The notes below the pieces were generated by a model. That model did not search any database, was not told where the DNA came from, and was given only the letters and a program-made list of their open reading frames with translations. Position numbers and translations under genes: made by a program. Source: Roseimarinus sp035271585 (GTDB lineage Bacteria > Bacteroidota > Bacteroidia > Bacteroidales > Prolixibacteraceae). Taken from it: a stretch of 64,000 nt of DNA. Positions within the stretch are counted from its first letter, which is position 1; each line of letters begins with the position of its first letter. The stretch spans positions 1-64,000 of the forward strand of contig DATERL010000209.1 in the NCBI GenBank assembly GCA_035271585.1, in the 5' to 3' direction. Shown here in pieces: positions 27,701-34,255 of this stretch.

Positions 27701-30700
27701 AGAAACCTCCCAAGCATATTTTGACTTATCCTGTGTAAATACGGGGTAGTTCAAAGTGTATTGAACGCTACCGTTGGGCATAATGGTATAGAGTTTTATT
27801 GAGTCGAAAGTGCTTGTAGTGAAGTTGCGGTAAATATATACACTGTCGCCAAATGCTCCCTTAGTTGCACTTTTATCCTTAACGGTAATTGTAGGTTCGT
27901 TGTATTTGGTAATTTTCAGGCTATCGTGATAAGCAAATGAATGGACTTTATTTGTCGAGTCGGTATATTCAACTTTCTGTGCCTGAATGGTATTCATTTT
28001 TATTGTTGTTTTGCTATAGTCAAAATCAATGACTAGGTCGCCTGCCCCATCTTCAAAATCGGCTGTTTTCACGCCAATTACATTGTAGGGTATTGGCGGC
28101 AAAACTGCCAAAAACTCACCTGTCTCGGCGTTGGTTTCTATTTCGATCACATTTCGAACATCGGCCGAGTATTTTTTGAACTTGGTTATACTTTCCTTTC
28201 CTCCAATAACACCTGTTGTTGTTGAATCGTTTGGCGAAATAGAAAGTTTGTAAGTGTCGTTCACCGCCTGTAGGGTAACTATTGCCTTCCCAATGTTCGC
28301 ATTACTCAATCCGAAACCCAGCGGTTTGGTGTTTTGTATTTCACCACCAACTACACGACCCATAAGGCGGGCTGTTGTTTGGTCGGTAAAAACGAAACCA
28401 CTCATGTCTTCTTGGAAATTATACTTTGTACCAATATTTTTTGGGTCGAGCGGAAAACGCCCATTATTGGCAAAAGTATGCCCTTGCTTTTGTACCTCAA
28501 TAAAATGATTCCCAATTGGAACATCAACTGTAAATTCACCTTGAGTATTCGATAATACCGGCTTTCCATCTTTGCTGGCTATGCTTCCGTCAATATAAAT
28601 ATAGGCACTATCAACCGGATATTCAGAATTACTATAAGTGATAATACCACGCACAGCAAACGACGACACATCGGTAAAATCAACGTTGTTGAAAACCTTT
28701 GATGCGGGACTGAAATAGAGAGGACGTTTGTTTGGGTCGAATTTGTGTATGCCAAATTCGGGTGTAACAATATAGGTTGTTCCTTCGTTTGTGTAGGGAA
28801 CAACATTGGTTATTTGGTAAATCCCATTTTCGTCGGTAATTCCTTTTATACTTAGGTGCGATGCGCTGAGGGGCACATCTTGACGGTTTACGCCCGAACC
28901 TTTTTTAGAATGGTTGCCGTTGAAGCTTACTCCCTCGGACGAGCAATCAAACAGGTCGGAATTAATGTCATTGGTTTCGTCGCATTTGAAATACGCTACC
29001 AACCCAGCTTCTTTGCCGCTTAGTATGCGGTCGCTATTCAATGAAACTTCTTCGGCTGTTAGTGTTTTGTCCCAAAGTCGAATATCGTCCATCGTTCCAT
29101 TAAACATGTACTGAGCCGAATTAGGGCCTTTGGATATGTTACCGAAAAAAACAGACAAAGTATTTGCGGCAAGCGGACTCGATAGGTTAATGGTTTCGCT
29201 TACGTTAAGCTCTCCGTTAATATAGATACTGACTTCGTACGATTTATTGTTTGCAGATACCGGTTTGGCAGTAATTGTTAGGTGACAATAACTCCCCACC
29301 GGAATAACGTTGTTGGTCGATTTGACAACTTTTGAACCGCCAGTCATACTTACTTGCAAATATTGAGCATTGCCTAGTAATGACAGATTGATGTTTTTGC
29401 TGTTGAGGATATATCCATTTTTAGCAGATGAAAGTTTAATCCAAGTTTGAAAGCTGAAGCCTTCGGGGCTGAAAAAATGGCTATTGCCTGGCACTTCGGC
29501 ATAACTATTTCCACGTGATGAAGAGAACTCAAGTTCGCGGTTTCCTTTTAATGCATCGGCTGTGTTCAAGCCAACTTTCACATTTTTAACTGCTGAGCTA
29601 CCCGCATAAGTAATGCGACCTGATAATGAACCATAAGGTTGTGAAAAACCAACCTCAATAGGAGATGAAAGGCTTCCTCCATTTTCGTCGCAACGATAAA
29701 GTCCTTCAACTCTATATTCATAATACATACCTGCATTAATGTTGTAGTCATCGTAACTGTAAAGTAATTGTCCCCTTTTGTGCGAGAACTCTGCCAGTGT
29801 TACAAACGATGTATCTTTTGAACTGAGTAACCTTCGTGTTAGTTGGAAACTATCGAACTCGTCCCAATTTTTTAGCAAATACCATTTTATGGAGTTGTAA
29901 TCGGAGTAATAACCTTTCGAAGCAACTATTTTTTCAAATTGACGCTTGCCCTCTGGTTGAAAAACGTAGTTGTTGTTTACCAAATAAGTTACGGCAGGCA
30001 AGCTGCCATACTGCAATATCAGGGAGTAGCGTTGGGGTGAACAAGCAATCATTCCATCACTTGGCGTACTCTGGTATCCGGCATTGCTCTTGAGAATGGA
30101 GTCTTTAGGGATCACTGTTTCGGTATCACCAATCTTTAATTTCATGGTAATATTGTCGTTACATTCGATGCCGTTAGTCGTAAAATTCCATCTCAGGCGT
30201 GGGTAATTATCTTTGCCTTCGGTAATTGAAATGTTGGCTAATTCTTTGTAGTTGGTATTGATTCGCATTCCTTTATTCCGTTGAAACAGGTTGCTGTTGG
30301 ATGCCACGTTGCCAAAAGAACTGTCGTCCCAGTCGGCAAATTTGCGTTTAACACGGAACTCATAATCAACAAAGCCTTTATTTAATTCGTTAGATGGTAA
30401 TTGATAAGTAAACTCATACGTTGTAGTGCCACCATTAATGCTATTATAATCAACAGAGTTTGGAATATTTATCCAACCGCCTCCGTTTTTTCGTACCTGT
30501 AGGTCGAAAGCCTCTGTATTAACGCTAGTGGTATTCGGGTTTTTAATTTGCCAGTTTAACTTAACCTCGCCGCAGGTAAGTAGCCAAGCTTCCAGCCGAT
30601 TGGTAAATACACCGGTGCGTTGTGAAGTGACTGTTCTACTCGAAGACCACGCAAAAGTACTGGTTTTATCTCCGCTCCCGTATGTTTTTTGTACATCGAA

Positions 30701-31561
30701 ACCGAATGAAACCCCGTTCAGAAATTCCGATTCACTTTTAATGTACTTTCCAGTAAACGTAGCGCTTGAACCCGATTTGGTTTCTAGTCCCCAATTTTTC
30801 TTCAATGTAAAAGCACTTGCGCCGCTGGCACTGGTTATAAATTTAAGTTCGCCACCCGGCTGTATGGTTCCATCGCTAATACTCTGGTCGGATGGAGACG
30901 AAGGCATAATTACGTTTGTGCTTTTTTCAAAATCATCAACGTATTTTGTTTGTCCCGTCTCTTGTTCAATTATCCTTACGCTTGTTAATTTAACTGATAT
31001 TTGACCACCCCACAATGGTTCGGTAGGATACCAGCGAAACCTAGCATACTGATAGTGATCTCCAACGTATCCTGGAATTTCGCTACACTGAAAATAATCA
31101 CCGCTGCCGTAACTTCCAATATAATAGTCGGTAAAGGGAGTGTTTCGCCATGAAGGTGGGCAATCATTAGCACTGGATGATACACCCTGCGCACGAATAA
31201 AAACTTTGCCGTTGGGTGAACTTACTTGCCACCTAATTCTGGGATGCGCAGTTTCATCGGTATTACATGCTCTTTCGTTTGCTCCGGGGCCTCCAATATC
31301 AAAAACATTTTCCCCGTTAATATATACGTAAGCGTTGTCTACCCATTCATTTCTCCCATCTCCAAAGTCATCCATAATAAGAACGCTAAATTCAAGGCAG
31401 TGTTCGGTGCTGTTCCATGTAACATCCCTGAGTGTTCGGTCGTAGTTAAAACCACCACCATTAATGGCGGACAAATTGTTGGTTGCAATAAAGCAGATAA
31501 ACAACAGTAGTGCAAAGCTCTTTTTTGTTTTCAAAAAGGTAGAAGCCAAAAAATGCCTCAT
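21734..31561 (-). CDS. Giant T9SS-secreted LamG-domain protein (3275 residues)
   Basis: The chosen start (31561) opens directly on a signal peptide (MRHFLASTFLKTKKSFALLLF, cleavage near NLSA). The frame continues 37 residues upstream to 31672, which would bury the signal. Visible parts are: a LamG/concanavalin fold (about 667-852, FSFQTWIKL); a carboxypeptidase-regulatory-like beta domain (about 967-1040); a long central region without recognised domains; two more LamG folds (about 2182-2334 and 2384-2537, FTIEAWFK and FTWEFWFK); two copies of a module of about 100 residues (2775-2880 and 3088-3187, starting SMTVTG/SMTVTA) that recurs at the N-terminus of its partner; and a T9SS sorting domain (IYPNPVETNLFI, then PGSYFLRV). 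LamG folds usually bind carbohydrate or protein, so adhesion or matrix binding is the likely role. No catalytic domain is seen. Confidence 0.88.
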   Translation of the reverse strand: MRHFLASTFLKTKKSFALLLFICFIATNNLSAINGGGFNYDRTLRDVTWNSTEHCLEFSVLIMDDFGDGRNEWVDNAYVYINGENVFDIGGPGANERACNTDETAHPRIRWQVSSPNGKVFIRAQGVSSSANDCPPSWRNTPFTDYYIGSYGSGDYFQCSEIPGYVGDHYQYARFRWYPTEPLWGGQISVKLTSVRIIEQETGQTKYVDDFEKSTNVIMPSSPSDQSISDGTIQPGGELKFITSASGASAFTLKKNWGLETKSGSSATFTGKYIKSESEFLNGVSFGFDVQKTYGSGDKTSTFAWSSSRTVTSQRTGVFTNRLEAWLLTCGEVKLNWQIKNPNTTSVNTEAFDLQVRKNGGGWINIPNSVDYNSINGGTTTYEFTYQLPSNELNKGFVDYEFRVKRKFADWDDSSFGNVASNSNLFQRNKGMRINTNYKELANISITEGKDNYPRLRWNFTTNGIECNDNITMKLKIGDTETVIPKDSILKSNAGYQSTPSDGMIACSPQRYSLILQYGSLPAVTYLVNNNYVFQPEGKRQFEKIVASKGYYSDYNSIKWYLLKNWDEFDSFQLTRRLLSSKDTSFVTLAEFSHKRGQLLYSYDDYNINAGMYYEYRVEGLYRCDENGGSLSSPIEVGFSQPYGSLSGRITYAGSSAVKNVKVGLNTADALKGNRELEFSSSRGNSYAEVPGNSHFFSPEGFSFQTWIKLSSAKNGYILNSKNINLSLLGNAQYLQVSMTGGSKVVKSTNNVIPVGSYCHLTITAKPVSANNKSYEVSIYINGELNVSETINLSSPLAANTLSVFFGNISKGPNSAQYMFNGTMDDIRLWDKTLTAEEVSLNSDRILSGKEAGLVAYFKCDETNDINSDLFDCSSEGVSFNGNHSKKGSGVNRQDVPLSASHLSIKGITDENGIYQITNVVPYTNEGTTYIVTPEFGIHKFDPNKRPLYFSPASKVFNNVDFTDVSSFAVRGIITYSNSEYPVDSAYIYIDGSIASKDGKPVLSNTQGEFTVDVPIGNHFIEVQKQGHTFANNGRFPLDPKNIGTKYNFQEDMSGFVFTDQTTARLMGRVVGGEIQNTKPLGFGLSNANIGKAIVTLQAVNDTYKLSISPNDSTTTGVIGGKESITKFKKYSADVRNVIEIETNAETGEFLAVLPPIPYNVIGVKTADFEDGAGDLVIDFDYSKTTIKMNTIQAQKVEYTDSTNKVHSFAYHDSLKITKYNEPTITVKDKSATKGAFGDSVYIYRNFTTSTFDSIKLYTIMPNGSVQYTLNYPVFTQDKSKYAWEVSAFEEYRNTDGEDVIFDNVPLAGETINITNGLASNQVIFEYNEATGEVGEQISQTASESAITLDAEGKRNFKFNTGLPNLSGDNLLAVKLTLNKNGENFVWNNGLPDGVDFKGYLMGQVTSSGNNFITKGPDAVDIILPDPPGSYSFAFIEKGTSITASHTTSYNFEVTEEAFVDLNIGLKVKTAAGIGFEVISENGIIASLGTTLGSKQFREEGNTWSTTYNFNEQVNTSGDVAFIGSDADVYIGRSQNRIFGQVRQLALYPIADDPNDNPIDPIETGNYRLFMKEKTAVGDEFATMFSYTQGHIINSLIPNTKLLRNNLIRYYNGILPEAGTPAGQQFAESLTFVDDLGENVEVVYLSNKATADDDFGQLGTYTAYRKPGSTKPVADEVLAYNNWIASWEKTISDNEESKIALFDNRSTLEKEKMMYNRSFNSGVNISESINTEYGHMSFKEKNNVLFGSITATGGFSYNDLTGVEAGLTIGFEDTWGDIRENENTATITFGYELSEDGGDYTMGVNDAITVDIYKPIEDNMMEVINSGSLKNPINTLRGYTFRTRAGQTSCPFEPGDSTLYYAKDGKKQLLNYGTFQIEKPEIYINSSKIATAESIPAGREATFLVQMQNMSETKNAVPYQLTVGDYSNLNGLILSIDGTPLTQPREYTIEYGEQLTKTLRVKQSTLDALEYDDVELVLSSTCDDSDLTSSSATLSVSFMPSSSPVMLKANTSLVNRYQLDEKQGKVSFTISDYDRTFKDFVFIGLQQKRKGENWPIGYVREFIIDNTEHPVSESPTTRELVAGATCQYTIEFGEITPSDGEYVFRAVAVSKNNITNSSDEITIVKDVRNPELLGNASPVTGILNAGGEISITFNEDIQTGMISKNNFKITGILNESIRQEPTVGVGFDGSALAFTELPIYTSGSFTIEAWFKRPQNTEGTIFAYGEGFNFISLGFDASGHAIVTIGDETKISDNAITASEVWKHVGLAYNRAQNTVSLYIAEGSNTLTPFQSVLFSQQPAMHGKLYVGNNALGNSGFNGAVGLLHFYAEARTLNAITNSRYLTKSGNEPNLIGLWEMEEGEGLIARDKARSRHLTLNASWYIYPSGKSLAFNGTSDYAVIPSGTYPFVPYDNFTWEFWFKAENQGEATLLSVGESIHIGFNANKQLMLNVKGETQVLATANLLDNQWHHFALSVKRTGNTNAIIDGKVSTSFNSSLFSKTVDGIYCLGAKYETESGQTTYSKYFKGNIDELRVWQSALPTDALVLNKNSKLRGTEPGLLAYYPFETYSKQDQTWEVFESLNDMVTPSLEVENMLATSDLCAPMKSARPVSDVSFSVVPSDRKIVLNLLEEDYKLEGVTLTISGKEIYDMHNNSSSVITWTAYVNRNALNWQTDVIDLKIAQGEGQIFKATISNSGGTAADYQIGNLPSWITVSTLSGTLQPLASKELTFTIPKSINIGSYETSITLTGSNNVQKILPVLLRVTGKRPDWAVNPSDFEHSMTVTGQILIEEMPQEDTSDLLAAFINGKCVGLISPQYEPAYQTYFVFMNIWGDTEEMNKDISFKLWDAGTGQIYPVIETNLNSESIYMQFVADDFVGMPDNPVSFNARDVIEQAFLLNKGWNWISFNVENDKPKLLDQFKTNAQGFGIQLKANKGTFINNSGSSWGGSLSTLSNTEGYLLKTTQAATLKITGKAIEPLAVPITLSPNKWTWIGYTPQFSLPVSEALAGIANPQTGDQIKGRKGYQIRSTNGWVGSLGTMEPGLGYMYKSGNNDAVSFNYPNVPSTHKSSSILNTEEQIVEPHWISDNYRYANSMTVTASVFIDNEEMLNGPIEIAAFSGDECRGSVVMQYISGFDHPYMGFLMVHGENNDPLHFRVYDHYSKTGYVASEQISFLTDSTFGTVDNLYALSLLTGENEIDNERIQIYPNPVETNLFITHSLELLDQVEIMDISGRVLTVEKNFKLKSIDVSWLSPGSYFLRVTASGQTSVYKFIKKLQ

Positions 31562-32412
31562 ATTAATGCAACTGGTGTTGCCAGCATTATTTTGCCAGCT
31601 AACATGTGTGGCCAATTTTCGCTCGTGAGGCGATTGTGTCATTGAATTACGATTTAAGTAATTTTGTTCCATTTAAATGTATTTTATAAAAATTTAATGT
31701 GTTTTTCTGCTAATGATATCTTTGGTGAAAATTGGCGCTATTTATGCGTTATGTTTTATGTATTGATATCGTATTTTTTTTTCCGTTTGGTGCAAAACCG
31801 AGCAATTTAACAAACGGCATTGTTCTTTGGATTGAACAAACAGGTACTGGTTTTTCAGCAATTTTAATATAGTAAAAAGACACTGACATCAAAATAATTG
31901 TCAAAATCAAAATCGCGATGATCGAATGCGATTGGAAAAATAAGAAGATAAAAAATAGCATGTGTATTATTTAATTCGCCAAAAATTATTCCCGCAAATA
32001 TGCCAACAGAATTCTTTTAAAGTGTCCCAAATCAGAAAAACTTTGTACCATATTAGCAATCGACTAAACAGCAGATGCTTGCAAGGGTGTTTTTTGCTAT
32101 TTTAAACAAACCGCACAATATTTCTGTTAAGCATAAAATATCCCAAATGGTTTTTTTGGTACGAAATGATTGGTGTTCATAATTAATATCTAAACCATGT
32201 GATTGAAATCAGGATAAACTATAATGAATAGCGAAGAGAGTTGCAAGCTTATATACAAAGAGATACGAAAGAACAAGGAGTCGTTTATTCACATTACGTA
32301 ATGGATGTTGAAAATATTATTGTAAGAAAGACAAGTGCTTATCTAAATTTGAAAAATGTGATCATCGGATGCACTTAAAAGTTAGATTTATTCAAAAAAT
32401 CACTATTTATCG
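31562..32412. other. Upstream region of the giant operon, right end of the insertion
   Basis: Most of this 850 bp looks non-coding. A minus-strand TACATTTA (31681-31674) could be a -7 element. A 70-codon minus-strand frame (31749-31961) begins with a hydrophobic segment but has no other support. On the plus strand a frame of about 48 codons without a start codon (about 32233-32376, ending GCT then stop) reads like protein and may be the remains of a lost gene. Confidence 0.35.
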
Positions 32413-32500
32413 TTTTAATTCGGTTTTCCTTTTCCGTCCATTTTGAATAAAACTTCTTTTTCGTTTTTACTAAGACTATCGTAACCCGATTTGGCAATTT
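32413..32500. repeat. Right copy of the 88-bp direct repeat
   Basis: This is the intact end of the rhomboid gene plus two bases beyond its stop codon. It matches 16451-16538 at 85 of 88 positions. The similarity stops abruptly at both ends. Confidence 0.9.
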
Positions 32501-33323
32501 TGTCTAATATTACGTTGATATTATCTTTTTCAACTTTCTTCTTTTTATTGTAATCCCAATCGTTCATATTTTGTGATTCACTTCGTCGATAGCTCACCTT
32601 AAGTTTGTTTTTCTTTTTGAAAAGCCGCTCAATATTGAATACAATATTATTAAACTTCGACATAAAATCGTTGCCTTTTTTTAATTGCGCCATGTACAAA
32701 TAACCCCACAATGCTCCACCTAGGTGGGCAATGTTGCCCCCGGCATTTGTTCCGGCAATGCCAATGAAATAAATCAGTACCGAAATTAAGGCTATCCAAA
32801 TTATTTTAATTGGGCCAAACAATGCGCTGATGGGAAATAAATGCAACTGAAGATTGGGCACATATACGGCTGTTGCCACCACAATAGCAATAATTGATGC
32901 CGATGCCCCAAGCAATAAACCGCCCGCTGCTACATTTTCAAAAGCCGGAAAAACATTGTAGGCAATTATATAAAACACTCCTCCGCTAAGGCCGCCTATG
33001 AGGTAAATCCCCAAAAGCTTTTTTTCATCGAAATAGTTAAGAAATATTTTTCCAAACCAATACAACCACAAAATATTGAACAAAATATGGAGAAAATCGA
33101 AATGAAGAAACATGTAAGTAAGTAGGGTCCACGGGCGGGTTAGCAATGTGGCAATATCGGAAGGCAGCGCCAACCATGGTAAAATTTGCACATCGACATT
33201 AAAGAGGCTTGAAATGGCCACCACAATACGAAGCGCTAAAAATACAGCTAAATTAACGTAGATGAGCCGTGTTACAATCGACCCATTTTTAAATGTATGT
33301 TTTATTTCGTCCCAAATATTCAT
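32415..33323 (-). CDS. Rhomboid-family intramembrane serine protease with C-terminal tail
   Basis: The 302-residue membrane protein has six hydrophobic segments within about 18-220. The rhomboid serine lies in LLLGASASIIA and the histidine in GGNIAHLGGALWGY, with HILFN in the second helix. The usual motif around the serine is GxSG; here it is GASA, with serine kept. A charged cytoplasmic tail of about 80 residues follows, ending SGYDSLSKNEKEVLFKMDG. This tail is found on Bacteroidota rhomboids (DUF6576 type). The gene lies 7 bp after the second rhomboid gene in one operon with mutL. The last 86 bp are duplicated at 16453-16538. Confidence 0.92.
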   Translation of the reverse strand: MNIWDEIKHTFKNGSIVTRLIYVNLAVFLALRIVVAISSLFNVDVQILPWLALPSDIATLLTRPWTLLTYMFLHFDFLHILFNILWLYWFGKIFLNYFDEKKLLGIYLIGGLSGGVFYIIAYNVFPAFENVAAGGLLLGASASIIAIVVATAVYVPNLQLHLFPISALFGPIKIIWIALISVLIYFIGIAGTNAGGNIAHLGGALWGYLYMAQLKKGNDFMSKFNNIVFNIERLFKKKNKLKVSYRRSESQNMNDWDYNKKKKVEKDNINVILDKIAKSGYDSLSKNEKEVLFKMDGKGKPN

Positions 33324-33330
33324 TGGCTAA

Positions 33331-34164
33331 TTAATAAAATGTTTTTGTGTTTTTGTTCCAGTATTTTATTAGTATAAATCCAAAAATCATTCCTCCAAGG
33401 TGAGCAAAGTGAGCCACATTGCTTCCCGATTGCGATAAACCTAAAAACAATTCGATTAATCCGTAGCCTATTACAAAATATTTTGCTTTGATAGGAATAG
33501 GAGGAAAAAGAAGCATCAATTGGGTATTGGGAAAAAGCATTCCAAATCCGAGCAATACCCCAAATACGGCACCCGAAGCTCCAATTGTTGGGATGTTCAT
33601 GCGGGTTTGTTTCAACTTTTCTAAAAAGCTAACAGCCTCCATCTCGTACGCCGACGATCCGGGCATATCTCGCCATCGGGCGAGAAACTCCAAAACCGAT
33701 GGGCGGCTAAACCCCATATTTTGAACGGTGCTCTGATATTTATTTATAAATGAAGAGAATAATTCGGGTGTTGGTGTATTCGAAAAAGCGGTGATGGATT
33801 TAACCATGGGTGCAATTTCGATGTAATTAACAAAAGAGTGCAATGCGGCAGCTCCCAAGCCAGTTACCAAATAAAAAAACAAAAAACGCCTTGGCCCCCA
33901 AACACTTTCGAGCACCCTTCCAAACATATACAAGGCAAACATATTGAAAAATAGGTGACCTATACCTCCGTGCATAAACATGTGAGTAAAAATCTGGTGA
34001 GGCCTAAAGTAGTCCGACCCCGGGTAAAAAAGCCCCAATATTCGGGTAAGGCTGATGCCACGGGTTTCAAGAACTACGGTAGCCAAATAAAAAATTACAT
34101 TTATGATGATTAGGTTTTTGGTCACCTGCGGTATTTGCGCAAATGGCGAACGGAATGAATTCAT
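33331..34164 (-). CDS. Rhomboid-family intramembrane serine protease
   Basis: This 277-residue rhomboid has the classical motifs: HLFFNMFALYMFG, the serine in TIGASGAVFGVL and the histidine in NVAHFAHLGGMIFGF. An insertion of about 75 residues between the third and fourth membrane segments (about 115-190) is soluble in character. The family cuts membrane-anchored proteins inside the bilayer. It stands between mutL (91 bp upstream) and the other rhomboid gene (7 bp downstream) on the same strand, an arrangement I associate with this phylum. Substrates are unknown. Confidence 0.93.
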   Translation of the reverse strand: MNSFRSPFAQIPQVTKNLIIINVIFYLATVVLETRGISLTRILGLFYPGSDYFRPHQIFTHMFMHGGIGHLFFNMFALYMFGRVLESVWGPRRFLFFYLVTGLGAAALHSFVNYIEIAPMVKSITAFSNTPTPELFSSFINKYQSTVQNMGFSRPSVLEFLARWRDMPGSSAYEMEAVSFLEKLKQTRMNIPTIGASGAVFGVLLGFGMLFPNTQLMLLFPPIPIKAKYFVIGYGLIELFLGLSQSGSNVAHFAHLGGMIFGFILIKYWNKNTKTFY

Positions 34165-34255
34165 ATAGTTTATTTCAATTTGTTTTCATTTAAACAACTT
34201 TTAAACCAATAGGTTTTATGTGCCAATTTGAGTGTTAAAACTGACAAGCTGTCAA

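Larger units (their letters stand above)
16539..32412. mobile_element. Putative 15.9-kb insertion carrying two giant T9SS surface-protein genes
   Basis: The block is bounded by 88-bp direct repeats: an orphan rhomboid gene end at 16451-16538 on the left and the intact end of the gene at 32413-32500 on the right. It contains only the two giant genes, their terminator and an untranslated upstream region. No integrase, transposase or resolvase is inside, so the mechanism is open; homologous single-crossover integration is as likely as a site-specific event. The boundaries are directly visible; the insertion history is inferred. Confidence 0.55.

Noticed and set aside
31749..31961. Minus-strand frame of 70 codons upstream of the giant operon
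   Set aside because: It has one hydrophobic stretch but no other support; kept only as a remark in the intergenic entry.
16539..32412. Integrative and conjugative element or prophage
   Set aside because: No integrase, relaxase, transfer or phage gene is present between the direct repeats; only an insertion of unknown mechanism can be claimed.
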